The notes under the pieces were generated by a model. It did not search any database. It saw only the letters and a list, made by a program, of their open reading frames with translations, and had not been told where the DNA came from. From positions 15,973,889-16,037,888 of the forward strand of contig OZ010577.1 in NCBI GenBank assembly GCA_963932145.1: a stretch of 64,000 nt of DNA, in the 5' to 3' direction. The position numbers were made by a program, and so were the translations under genes. Of this stretch, positions 1 to 12,000 are shown piece by piece. Position 1 is the first letter of the stretch, and each line of letters starts with the position of its first letter. Origin of the DNA: Acanthosepion lycidas (taxonomy: Eukaryota; Mollusca; Cephalopoda; Sepiida; Sepiidae).

Positions 1-106
1 CTGCCGTGCGTTCTATTTACCTTTACATTCTTTCATTTAACTTTATGAACAGGCAAGAGGCTCCTCTAAAAGCTCCTTACAATTATTTTTCATTCGAACT
101 CATGCA
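1..106 (+). repeat. Partial satellite monomer at left edge
   Basis: Begins at monomer position 96 (CTGCCGTGCG) and runs to position 201, so the window opens inside a repeat unit. It carries the TTTAAC form at about position 133, AGCTCC in place of ACCGGC, and the CATGCA end variant. The same combination recurs at 2,010-2,115, one 2,009-bp period later. This shows that higher-order unit A already extends left of the window. Confidence 0.93.
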
Positions 107-2115
107 GTGAGCGTAGCATGCAAAGGTTACGACTCACGTAACAGGGATTTCCTTGAAAAACTGTGTGGACGCAAAATGGGTGATCGCTGTATTTTTCTCT
201 CCTGCCGTGCGTTCTATTTACCTTTACATTCTTTCATTTAACTTTATGAACAGGCAAGAGCCTCCTCTAAAAGCTGCTTACAATTATTTTTCATTCGAAC
301 TCATACAGTGAGCGTAGCATGCAATGGATACTATTCATATAACAGGGATTTCCTTGAAAAACTGTGTGGACGCAAAATGGGTGATCGCTGTATGTTTCTC
401 TCCTGCCGTGCGTTCTATTTACCTTTACATTCTTTCCTTTAACTTTATGAACAGGCAAGAGCCTCCTCTAAAACCGGCTTACAATTATTTTTCATTCGAA
501 CTCATACAGTGAGCGTAGCATGCAAAGGATACTATTCATATAACAGGGATTTCCTTGAAAAACTGTGTGGACGCAAAATGGGTGATCGCTATATGTTTCT
601 CTCCTGCCGTGCGTTCTATTTACCTTTACATTCTTTCATTTCACTTTATGAACAGGCAAGAGCCTCCTCTAAAACCGGCTTACAATTATTTTTCATTCGA
701 ACTCATACAGTGAGCGTAGCATGCAAATTATACTATTCATATAACAGGGATTTCCTTGAAAAACTGTGTGGACGCAAAATGGTTGATCGCTGTATGTTTC
801 TCTCCTGCCGTGCGTTCTATTTACCTTTGCATTCTTTCATTTCACTTTATGAACAGGCAAGAGGCTCCTCTAAAGCTGCTTACAATTATTTTTCATTCGA
901 ACTCATACAGTGAGCGTAGCATGTAAAGTTTACGACTCACGTAACAGGGATTTCCTTGAAAAACTGTGTGGACGCAAAATGGGTGATCGCTGTATGTTTC
1001 TCTCCTCCCGTGCGTTCTATTTACCTTTACATTCTTTCATTTCACTTTATGAACAGGCAAGGGCCTCCTCTAAAACCGGCTTACAATTATTTTTCATTCG
1101 AACTCATACAGTGAGCGTAGCATGCAAAGGATACTATTCATATAACAGGGATTTCCTTGAAAAACTGTGTGGACGCAAAATGGGTGATCGCTGTATGTTT
1201 CTCTCCTGCCGTTTGTTCTATTTACCTTTACATTCTTTCATTTCACTTTATGAACAGGCAAGGGCCTCCTCTAAAACCGGCTTGCAATTATTTTTCATTC
1301 AAACTCATACAGTGAGCGTAGCACGCAAAGGATACTATTCATATAATAGGGATTTCCTTGAAAAACTGTGTGGACGCAAAATGGGTGATAGCTGTATGTT
1401 TCTCTCCTGCCGTGCGTTCTATTTACCTTTACATTCTTTCATTTCACTTTATGAACAGGCAAGAGCCTCCTCTAAAACCGGCTTACAATTATCTTTCATT
1501 CGAACGCATACAGTGAGCGTAGCATGCAAAGGTTACGACTCACGTAACAGGGATTTCCTTGAAAAACTGTGTGGACGCAAAGTGGGTGATCGCTGTATGT
1601 TTCTCTCCTGCCGTGCGTTCTATTTACCTTTACATTCTTTCATTTCACTTTATGAACAGGGAAGAGCCTCCGCGAAAACCGGCTTACATTTATTTTTCAT
1701 TCGAACTCATACAGTGAGCGTAGCATGCAAAGGATACTATTCATATAACAGGGATTTCCTTGAAAAACTGTGTGGACGCAAAATGGGTGATCGCTGTATG
1801 TTTCTCTCCTGCCGTGCGTTCTATTTACCTTTACATTCTTTCATTTCACTTTATGAACAGGCAAGAGGCTCCTCTAAAACCGGCTTACAATTATTTTTCA
1901 TTCGAACTCATACAGTGAGCGTAGCATGCAAAGGATACTATTCATATAACAGGGATTTCCTTGAAAAACTGTGTGGACGCAAAATGGGTGATCGCTGTAC
2001 GTTTCTCTTCTGCCGTGCGTTCTATTTACCTTTACATTCGTTCATTTAACTTTATGAACAGGCAAGAGGCTCCTCTAAAAGCTCCTTACAATTATTTTTC
2101 ATTCGAACTCATGCA
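107..2115 (+). repeat. Higher-order repeat A, copy 1 (10 monomers, 2,009 bp)
   Basis: Ten monomers, one of them 200 bp (710-909). Order of marks: inverted-repeat form with GTATTTTTC (107); GCAATGGATAC (308); CGCTATATG (509); GCAAATTATAC with one-base loss (710); GCATGTAAAG and CCTCCCGTG (910); CCGTTTGTTC (1,111); GCACGCAAAG (1,312); AAAGTGGG with GGGAAGAGCC (1,513); then 1,714 and 1,915. The same series of marks restarts at 2,116, shift 2,009. A period of several monomers with ordered variants defines a higher-order repeat; it implies unequal crossover or amplification of a multi-monomer block after the monomers had diverged. Confidence 0.88.
1714..1914 (+). repeat. Exemplar monomer of the second cassette form
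   Basis: Same 201-bp unit, but monomer positions 21-36 read ATACTATTCATATAAC. It differs from the first form at positions 21, 25, 27, 31 and 32, which removes two CpG and destroys the 6-bp inverted repeat. Apart from one base in AGAGGCTCC, the rest matches the consensus-like unit at 38,478. This form is frequent in 300-21,000, scarce in 26,000-30,600, and scattered through 37,000-64,000. Confidence 0.92.
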
Positions 2116-4726
2116 GTGAGCGTAGCATGCAAAGGTTACGACTCACGTAACAGGGATTTCCTTGAAAAACTGTGTGGACGCAAAATGGGTGATCGCTGTA
2201 TTTTTCTCTCCTGCCGTGCGTTCTATTTACCTTTACATTCTTTCATTTAACTTTATGAACAGGCAAGAGCCTCCTCTAAAAGCTGCTTACAATTATTTTT
2301 CATTCGAACTCATACAGTGAGCGTAGCATGCAATGGATACTATTCATATAACAGGGATTTCCTTGAAAAACTGTGTGGACGCAAAATGGGTGATCGCTGT
2401 ATGTTTCTCTCCTGCCGTGCGTTCTATTTACCTTTACATTCTTTCCTTTAACTTTATGAACAGGCAAGAGCCTCCTCTAAAACCGGCTTACAATTATTTT
2501 TCATTCGAACTCATACAGTGAGCGTAGCATGCAAAGGATACTATTCATATAACAGGGATTTCCTTGAAAAACTGTGTGGACGCAAAATGGGTGATCGCTA
2601 TATGTTTCTCTCCTGCCGTGCGTTCTATTTACCTTTACATTCTTTCATTTCACTTTATGAACAGGCAAGAGCCTCCTCTAAAACCGGCTTACAATTATTT
2701 TTCATTCGAACTCATACAGTGAGCGTAGCATGCAAATTATACTATTCATATAACAGGGATTTCCTTGAAAAACTGTGTGGACGCAAAATGGTTGATCGCT
2801 GTATGTTTCTCTCCTGCCGTGCGTTCTATTTACCTTTACATTCTTTCATTTCACTTTATGAACAGGCAAGAGGCTCCTCTAAAGCTGCTTACAATTATTT
2901 TTCATTCGAACTCATACAGTGAGCGTAGCATGTAAAGTTTACGACTCACGTAACAGGGATTTCCTTGAAAAACTGTGTGGACGCAAAATGGGTGATCGCT
3001 GTATGTTTCTCTCCTGCCGTGCGTTCTATTTACCTTTACATTCTTTCATTTAACTTTATGAACAGGCAAGAGGCTCCTCTAAAAGCTGCTTACAATTATT
3101 TTTCATTCGAACTCATACAGTGAGCGTAGCATGCAAAGGTTACGACTCACGTAACAGGGATTTCCTTGAAAAACTGTGTGGACGCAAAATGGGTGATCGC
3201 TGTATGTTTCTCTCCTGCCGTGCGTTCTATTTACCTTTACATTCTTTCATTTCACTTTCTGAGCAGGCATGGGCCTCCTCTAAAACCGGCTTACAATTAT
3301 TTTTCATTCGAACTCATACAGTGAGCGTAGCATGCAAAGGTTACGACTCACGTAACAGGTATTTCCTTGAAAAACTGTGTGGACGCAAATTGGGTGATCG
3401 CTGTATGTTTCTCTCCTGCCGTGCGTTCTATTTACCTTTACATTCTTTCATTTCACTTTATGAACAGGCAAGAGCCTCATCTAAATCCGGCTTACAATTA
3501 TTTTTCATTCGAACTCATACAGTGAGCGTAGCATGCAAAGGATACTATTCATATAACAGGGATTTCCTTGAAAACTGTGTGGACGCAAAATGAGAGATCG
3601 CTGTATGTTTCTCTCCTGCCGTGCGTTCTATTTACATTTACTTTCTTTCATTTCACTTTATGAACTGGCAAGGACCTCCTCTAAAACCGGCTAACAATTA
3701 TTTTTCATTCGAACTCATACAGTGAACATAGCATGCAAAGGATACTATTCATATAACAGGGATTTCCTTGAAAAACTGTGTGGACGCAAAATGGGTGATC
3801 GCTGTATGTTTCTCTCCTCCCGTGCGTTCTATTTACCTTTACATTCTTTCATTTCACTTTATGAACAGGCAAGGGCCTCCTCTAAAACCGGCTTACAATT
3901 ATTTTTCATTCGAACTCATACAGTGAGCGTAGCATGCAAAGGATACTATTCATATAACAGGGATTTCCTTGAAAAACTGTGTGGACGCAAAATGGGTGAT
4001 CGCTGTATGTTTCTCTCCTGCCGTTTGTTCTATTTACCTTTACATTCTTTCATTTCACTTTATGAACAGGCAAGGGCCTCCTCTAAAACCGGCTTGCAAT
4101 TATTTTTCATTCAAACTCATACAGTGAGCGTAGCACGCAAAGGATACTATTCATATAATAGGGATTTCCTTGAAAAACTGTGTGGACGCAAAATGGGTGA
4201 TAGCTGTATGTTTCTCTCCTGCCGTGCGTTCTATTTACCTTTACATTCTTTCATTTCACTTTATGAACAGGCAAGAGCCTCCTCTAAAACCGGCTTACAA
4301 TTATTTTTCATTCGAACGCATACAGTGAGCGTAGCATGCAAAGGTTACGACTCACGTAACAGGGATTTCCTTGAAAAACTGTGTGGACGCAAAGTGGGTG
4401 ATCGCTGTATGTTTCTCTCCTGCCGTGCGTTCTATTTACCTTTACATTCTTTCATTTCACTTTATGAACAGGGAAGAGCCTCCGCGAAAACCGGCTTACA
4501 TTTATTTTTCATTCGAACTCATACAGTGAGCGTAGCATGCAAAGGATACTATTCATATAACAGGGATTTCCTTGAAAAACTGTGTGGACGCAAAATGGGT
4601 GATCGCTGTATGTTTCTCTCCTGCCGTGCGTTCTATTTACCTTTACATTCTTTCATTTCACTTTATGAACAGGCAAGAGGCTCCTCTAAAACCGGCTTAC
4701 AATTATTTTTCATTCGAACTCATACA
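2116..4726 (+). repeat. Higher-order repeat A, copy 2, expanded to 13 monomers (2,611 bp)
   Basis: The first four monomers (2,116-2,918) match 107-909 at shift 2,009. The unit at 2,919 starts like 910 but then diverges. Units 3,120, 3,321 and 3,522 (with TCTGAGCAGGCATGGG, AACAGGTATTTCC and a one-base loss) have no counterpart in copy 1. At 3,722 the copy-1 series resumes (CCTCCCGTG, CCGTTTGTTC, GCACGCAAAG), now at shift 2,812. So 803 bp, four monomers less one base, were gained in copy 2 or lost from copy 1. The counterpart of copy 1's last unit (1,915) is missing; 4,526 is followed directly by the 107-type unit at 4,727. Confidence 0.85.
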
Positions 4727-6733
4727 GTGAGCGTAGCATGCAAAGGTTACGACTCACGTAACAGGGATTTCCTTGAAAAACTGTGTGGACGCAAAATGGG
4801 TGATCGCTGTATTTTTCTCTCCTGCCGTGCGTTCTATTTACCTTTACATTCTTTCATTTAACTTTATGAACAGGCAAGAGCCTCCTCTAAAAGCTGCTTA
4901 CAATTATTTTTCATTCGAACTCATACAGTGAGCGTAGCATGCAATGGATACTATTCATATAACAGGGATTTCCTTGAAAAACTGTGTGGACGCAAAATGG
5001 GTGATCGCTGTATGTTTCTCTCCTGCCGTGCGTTCTATTTACCTTTACATTCTTTCCTTTAACTTTATGAACAGGCAAGAGCCTCCTCTAAAACCGGCTT
5101 ACAATTATTTTTCATTCGAACACATACAGTGAGCGTAGCATGCAAAGGATACTATTCATATAACAGGGATTTCCTTGAATAACTGTGTGGACGCAAAATG
5201 GGTGATCGCTATATGTTTCTCTCCTGCCGTGCGTTCTATTTACCTTTACATTCTTTCATTTCACTTTATGAACAGGCAAGAGCCTCCTCTAAAACCGGCT
5301 TACAATTATTTTTCATTCGAACTCATACAGTGAGCGTAGCATGCAAATTATACTATTCATATAACAGGGATTTCCTTGAAAAACTGTGTGGACGCAAAAT
5401 GGTTGATCGCTGTATGTTTCTCTCCTGCCGTGCGTTCTATTTACCTTTACATTCTTTCATTTCACTTTATGAACAGGCAAGAGGCTCCTCTAAAGCTGCT
5501 TACAATTATTTTTCATTCGAACTCATACAGTGAGCGTAGCATGTAAAGGTTACGACTCACGTAACAGGGATTTCCTTGAAAAACTGTGTGGACGCAAAAT
5601 GGGTGATGGCTGTATGTTTCTCTCCTGCCGTGCGTTCTATTTACCTTTACATTCTTTCATTTAACTTTATGAACAGGCAAGAGGCTCCTCTAAAAGCTGC
5701 TTACAATTATTTTTCATTCGAACTCATACAGTGAGCGTAGCATGCAAAGGTTACGACTCACGTAACAGGGATTTCCTTGAAAAACTGTGTGGACGCAAAA
5801 TGGGTGATCGCTGTATGTTTCTCTCCTGCCGTGCGTTCTATTTACCTTTACATTCTTTCATTTCACTTTATGAACAGGCAAGAGCCTCCTCTAAAACCGG
5901 CTTACAATTATTTTTCATTCGAACTCATACAGTGAGCGTAGCATGCAATGGTTACGACTCACGTAACAGGGATTTCCTTGAAAAACTGTGTGGACGCAAA
6001 ATGGGTGATCGCTGTATTTTTCTCTCCTGCCGTGCGTTCTATTTACCTTTACATTCTTTCATTTCACTTTATGAACAGGCAAGAGCCTCCTCTAAAACCG
6101 GCTTACAATTATTTTTCATTCGAACTCATACAGTGAGCGTAGCATGCAAAGGTTACGACTCACGTAACAGGGATTTCCTTGAAAAACTGTGGACGCAAAA
6201 TGGGTGATCGCTGTATGTTTCTCTCTTGCCGTGCGTTCTATTTACCTTTACATTCTTTCATTTCACTTTATGAACAGGCAAGAGCCTCCTCTAAAACCGG
6301 CTTACAATTATTTTTCATTCGAACTCATACAGTGAGCGTAGCATGCAAAGGTTACGACTCACGTAACAGGGATTTCCTTGAAAAACTGTGTGGGCGCAAA
6401 ATGGGTGATCGCTGTATGTTTCTCTCCTGCCGTGCGTTCTATTTACCTTTACATTCTTTCATTTCACTTTCTGAACAGGCATGGGCCTCCTCTAAAACCG
6501 GCTTACAATTATTTTTCATTCTAACTCATACAGTGAGCGTAGCATGCAAAGGTTACGACTCACGTAACAGGTATTTCCTTGAAAAACTGTGTGGACGCAA
6601 ATTGGGTGATCGCTGTATGTTTCTCTCCTGCCGTGCGTTCTATTTACCTTTACATTCTTTCATTTCACTTTATGAACAGGCAAGAGGCTCCTCTAAAACC
6701 GGCTTACAATTATTTTTCATTCGAACTCATACA
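4727..6733 (+). repeat. Higher-order repeat A, copy 3 (10 monomers, 2,007 bp)
   Basis: Restarts with the 107-type unit, then the GCAATGGATAC unit at 4,928. Its following unit (5,129) has CTTGAATAACTG, and the end of the preceding unit reads GAACACATAC. Both marks are also in copy 4 but not in copies 1-2, so copies 3 and 4 are closest relatives. The unit at 6,133 is 199 bp because two bases are lost in CTGTGTGGACG, a loss shared with units near 8,197 and 12,010. Copy 4 follows at shift 2,007. Confidence 0.85.
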
Positions 6734-8339
6734 GTGAGCGTAGCATGCAAAGGTTACGACTCACGTAACAGGGATTTCCTTGAAAAACTGTGTGGACGCA
6801 AAATGGGTGATCGCTGTATTTTTCTCTCCTGCCGTGCGTTCTATTTACCTTTACATTCTTTCATTTAACTTTATGAACAGGCAAGAGCCTCCTCTAAAAG
6901 CTGCTTACAATTATTTTTCATTCGAACTCATACAGTGAGCGTAGCATGCAATGGATACTATTCATATAACAGGGATTTCCTTGAAAAACTGTGTGGACGC
7001 AAAATGGGTGATCGCTGTATGTTTCTCTCCTGCCGTGCGTTCTATTTACCTTTACATTCTTTCCTTTAACTTTATGAACAGGCAAGAGCCTCCTCTAAAA
7101 CCGGCTTACAATTATTTTTCATTCGAACACATACAGTGAGCGTAGCATGCAAAGGATACTATTCATATAACAGGGATTTCCTTGAATAACTGTGTGGACG
7201 CAAAATGGGTGATCGCTATATGTTTCTCTCCTGCCGTGCGTTCTATTTACCTTTACATTCTTTCATTTCACTTTATGAACAGGCAAGAGCCTCCTCTAAA
7301 ACCGGCTTACAATTATTTTTCATTCGAACTCATACAGTGAGCGTAGCATGCAAATTATACTATTCATATAACAGGGATTTCCTTGAAAAACTGTGTGGAC
7401 GCAAAATGGTTGATCGCTGTATGTTTCTCTCCTGCCGTGCGTTCTATTTACCTTTACATTCTTTCATTTCACTTTATGAACAGGCAAGAGGCTCCTCTAA
7501 AGCTGCTTACAATTATTTTTCATTCGAACTCATACAGTGAGCGTAGCATGTAAAGGTTACGACTCACGTAACAGGGATTTCCTTGAAAAACTGTGTGGAC
7601 GCAAAATGGGTGATGGCTGTATGTTTCTCTCCTGCCGTGCGTTCTATTTACCTTTACATTCTTTCATTTAACTTTATGAACAGGCAAGAGGCTCCTCTAA
7701 AAGCTGCTTACAATTATTTTTCATTCGAACTCATACAGTGAGCGTAGCATGCAAAGGTTACGACTCACGTAACAGGGATTTCCTTGAAAAACTGTGTGGA
7801 CGCAAAATGGGTGATCGCTGTATGTTTCTCTCCTGCCGTGCGTTCTATTTACCTTTACATTCTTTCATTTCACTTTCTGAACAGGCATGGGCCTCCTCTA
7901 AAACCGGCTTACAATTATTTTTCATTCGAACTCATACAGTGAGCGTAGCATGCAAAGGTTACGACTCACGTAACAGGTATTTCCTTGAAAAACTGTGTGG
8001 ACGCAAATTGGGTGATCGCTGTATGTTTCTCTCCTGCCGTGCGTTCTATTTACCTTTACATTCTTTCATTTCACTTTATGAACAGGCAAGAGCCTCCTCT
8101 AAAACCGGCTTACAATTATTTTTCATTCGAACTCATACAGTGAGCGTAGCATGCAAAGGTTACGACTCACGTAACAGGGATTTCCTTGAAAAACTGTGGA
8201 CGCAAATTGGGTGATCGCTGTATGTTTCTCTCCTGCCGTGCGTTCTATTTACCTTTACATTCCTTCATTTCACTTTATGAACAGGCAAGGGTCTCCTCTA
8301 AAACCGGCTTACAATTATTTTTCATTCGAACTCATACAG
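6734..8339 (+). repeat. Higher-order repeat A, copy 4 (partial)
   Basis: Matches copy 3 from 4,727 at shift 2,007 (GCAATGGATAC at 6,935; CTTGAATAACTG in the 7,136 unit; GGTGATGGCTG near 7,611). From 7,738 it carries the TCTGAACAGGCATGGG and AACAGGTATTTCC units seen at 6,332-6,700, and ends with a unit holding the two-base loss (near 8,197). At 8,340 a different series begins that is shared with 13,159 and later, so the A-type order breaks here. Confidence 0.8.
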
Positions 8340-8995
8340 TGAGCGTAGCATGCAAAGGTTACGACTCACGTAACAGGGATTTCCTTGTAAAACTGTGTGG
8401 ACGCAAAATGGGTGATCGCTGTATGTTTCTCTCCTGCCGTGCGTTCTATTTACCTTTACATTCTTTCATTTCACTTTATGAACAGGCAAGGGCCTCCTCT
8501 AAAACCGGCTTACAATTATTTTTCATTCGAACTCATACAGTGAGCGTAGCATGCAAAGGATACTATTCATATAACAGGGATTTCTTTGAAAAACTGTGTT
8601 GACGCAAAATGGTTGATCGCTGTATGTTTCTCTCCTGCCGTGCGTTCTATTTACATTTACATTCTTTCATTCCACTTTATGTACAGGCAAGGGCCTCCTC
8701 TAAAACCGGCTTGCAATTATTTTTCATTCAAACTCATACAGTGAGCGTAGCATGCAAAGGATACTATTCATATAACAGGGATTTCCTTGAAAAACTGTGT
8801 GGACGCAAAAAGAGTGATAGCTGTATGTTTCTCTCCTGCCGTGCGTTCTATTTACCTTTACATTCTTTCATTTCACTTTATGAACAGGCAAGAGCCTCCT
8901 CTAAAACCGGCTTACAATTATTTTTACTTCGAACGCATACAGTGAGCGTAGCATGCAAAGGTTACGACTCACGTAACAGGGATTTCCTTAAAAAA
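8340..8995 (+). repeat. Short relative of the start of repeat B
   Basis: Units 8,340 (CCTTGTAAAACTG), 8,541 (TTTCTTTGAAAAACTG), 8,742 (GCAAAAAGAGTGATAG) and 8,943 (TTTTTACTTCG just before it, CTCCTACCGTG within it) recur in the same order at 13,159, 13,360, 13,561 and 13,762. The first three also recur at 16,172 and 19,185. This is therefore a detached four-monomer piece of the B series lying inside A-type sequence. Confidence 0.8.
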
Positions 8996-10201
8996 CTGTG
9001 TGGACGCAAAGTGGGTGATCGCTGTATGTTTCTCTCCTACCGTGCGTTCTATTTACCTTTACATTCTTTCATTTAACTTTATGAACAGGCAAGGGCCTCC
9101 TCTAAAACCGGCTTACAATTATTTTTCATTCGAACTCATACAGTGAGCGTAGCATGCAAAGGATACTATTCATATAACATGGATTTCCTTGAAAAACTGT
9201 GTGGACGCAAAATGGGTGATCGCTGTACGTTTCTCTTCTGCCGTGCGTTCTATTTACCTTTACATTCTTTCATTTAACTTTATGAACAGGCAAGAGGCTC
9301 CTCTAAAAGCTGCTTACTATTATCTTTCATTCGAACTCATACTGTGAGCGTAGCATGCAAAGGTTACGACTCACGTTACAGGGATTTCCTTGAAAAACTG
9401 TGTGGACGCAAAATCGGTGATCGCTGTATGTTTCTCTCCTGCCGTGCGTTCTATTTACCTTTACATTCTTTCATTTCACTTTATGAACAGGCAAGCGTCT
9501 CCTCTAAAACCGGCTTACAATTATTTTTCATTCGAACTCATACAGTGAGCGTAGCATGCAAAGGTTACGACTCACGTAACAGGGATTTCCTTGAAAAACT
9601 GTGTGGACGCAAAGTGGGTGATCGCTGTATGTTTCTCTCCTACCGTGCGTTCTATTTACCTTTACATTCTTTCATTTAACTTTATGAACAGGCAAGGGCC
9701 TCCTCTAAAACCGGCTTACAATTATTTTTCATTCGAACTCATACAGTGAGCGTAGCATGCAAAGGATACTATTCATATAACATGGATTTCCTTGAAAAAC
9801 TGTGTGGACGCAAAATGGGTGATCGCTGTACGTTTCTCTTCTGCCGTGCGTTCTATTTACCTTTACATTCTTTCATTTAACTTTATGAACAGGCAAGAGG
9901 CTCCTCTAAAAGCTGCTTACTATTATCTTTCATTCGAACTCATACTGTGAGCGTAGCATGCAAAGGTTACGACTCACGTTACAGGGATTTCCTTGAAAAA
10001 CTGTGTGGACGCAAAATCGGTGATCGCTGTATGTTTCTCTCCTGCCGTGCGTTCTATTTACCTTTACATTCTTTCATTTCACTTTATGAACAGGCAAGCG
10101 TCTCCTCTAAAACCGGCTTACAATTATTTTTCATTCGAACTCATACAGTGAGCGTAGCATGCAAAGGTTACGACTCACGTAACAGGGATTTCCTTGAAAA
10201 A
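8996..10201 (+). repeat. Three-monomer direct duplication (2 x 603 bp)
   Basis: Marks repeat at an exact shift of 603: CTCCTACCG at 9,037 and 9,640, CATAACATGG near 9,176 and 9,779, and CACGTTACAGGG near 9,373 and 9,976. Copies run roughly 8,996-9,598 and 9,599-10,201. The left limit is set by CCTTAAAAAACTG (8,988), which reads CCTTGAAAAACTG in the second copy. The right limit is AAAGTGGG against AAAATGGG near 10,214. No difference was seen inside the shared stretch, so the event looks recent. Confidence 0.82.
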
Positions 10202-10750
10202 CTGTGTGGACGCAAAATGGGTGATCGCTGTATGTTTCTCTCCTGCCGTGCGTTCTATTTACCTTTACATTCTTTCATTTCACTTTATGAACAGGCAAGG
10301 GCCTCCTCTAAAACCGGCTTACAATTATTTTTCATTCGAACTCATACAGTGAGCGTAGCATGCAAAGGATACTATTCATATAACAGGGATTTCTTTGAAA
10401 AACTGTGTTGACGCAAAATGGGTGATCGCTGTATGTTTCTCTCCTGCCGTGCGTTCTATTTACCTTTACATTCTTTCATTTCACTTTATGAACAGGCAAG
10501 GGCCTCCTCTAAAACCGGCTTACAATTATTTTTCATTCGAACTCATACAGTGAGCGTAGCATGCAAAGGATACTATTCATATAACAGGGATTTCCTTGAA
10601 AAACTGTGTGGACGCAAAATGGGTGATCGCTGTATGTTTCCCTCCTGCCGTGCGTTCTAATTACCTTTACATTCTTTCCTTTAACTTTATGAACAGGCAA
10701 GAGCCTCCTCTAAAACCGGCTTACAATTATTTTTCATTCGAACACATACA

Positions 10751-11753
10751 GTGAGCGTAGCATGCAAAGGATACTATTCATATAACAGGGATTTCCTTGA
10801 ATAACTGTGTGGACGCAAAATGGGTGATCGCTATATGTTTCTCTCCTGCCGTGCGTTCTATTTACCTTTACATTCTTTCATTTCACTTTATGAACAGGCA
10901 AGAGCCTCCTCTAAAACCGGCTTACAATTATTTTTCATTCGAACTCATACAGTGAGCGTAGCATGCAAATTATTCTATTCATATAACGGGGATTTCCTTG
11001 AAAAACTGTGTGGACGCAAAATGGTTGATCGCTGTATGTTTCTCTCCTGCCGTGCGTTCTATTTACCTTTACATTCTTTCATTTCACTTTATGAACAGGC
11101 AAGAGGCTCCTCTAAAGCTGCTTACAATTATTTTTCATTCGAAATCATACAGTGAGCGTAGCATGTAAAGGTTACGACTCACGTAACAGGGATTTCCTTG
11201 AAAAACTGTGTGGACGCAAAATGGGTGATCGCTGTATGTTCTCTCCTGCCGTGCGTTCTATTTACCTTTACATTCTTTCATTTAACTTTATGAACAGGCA
11301 AGAGGCTCCTCTAAAAGCTGCTTACAATTATTTTTCATTCGAACTCATACAGTGAGCGTAGCATGCAAAGGTTACGACTCACGTAACAGGGATTTCCTTG
11401 AAAAACTGTGTGGACGCAAAATGGGTGATCGCTGTATGTTTCTCTCCTGCCGTGCGTTCTATTTACCTTTACATTCTTTCATTTCACTTTCTGAACAGGC
11501 ATGGGCCTCCTCTAAAACCGGCTTACAATTATTTTTCATTCGAACTCATACAGTGAGCGTAGCATGCAAAGGTTACGACTCACGTAACAGGTATTTCCTT
11601 GAAAAACTGTGTGGACGCAAATTGGGTGATCGCTGTATGTTTCTCTCCTGCCGTGCGTTCTATTTACCTTTACATTCTTTCATTTCACTTTATGAACAGG
11701 CAAGAGCCTCCTCTAAAACCGGCTTACAATTATTTTTCATTCGAACTCATACA
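10751..11753 (+). repeat. Partial fifth copy of higher-order repeat A
   Basis: Units from 10,751 (CTTGAATAACTG), 10,952 (GCAAATTATTC) and 11,352 (TCTGAACAGGCATGGG) repeat the series at 7,136-8,139 at shift 3,615, later 3,614. The join from the preceding series lies in the odd unit near 10,640-10,680, which has TTTCCCTCC and TTCTAATTACC and then TTCCTTTAAC as in copies 1-4. After 11,753 the order changes to units with GTATTTTTC and the two-base loss near 12,010. Confidence 0.78.
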
Positions 11754-12000
11754 GTGAGCGTAGCATGCAAAGGTTACGGCTTACGTAACAGGGATTTCCT
11801 TGAAAAACTGTGTGGACGCAAAATGGGTGATCGCTGTATTTTTCTCTCCTGCCGTGCGTTCTATTTACCTTTACATTCTTTCATTTCACTTTATGAACAG
11901 GCAAGAGCCTCCTCTAAAACCGGCTTACAATTATTTTTCATTCGAACTCATACAGTGAGCGTAGCATGCAAAGGTTACGACTCACGTAACAGGGATTTCC

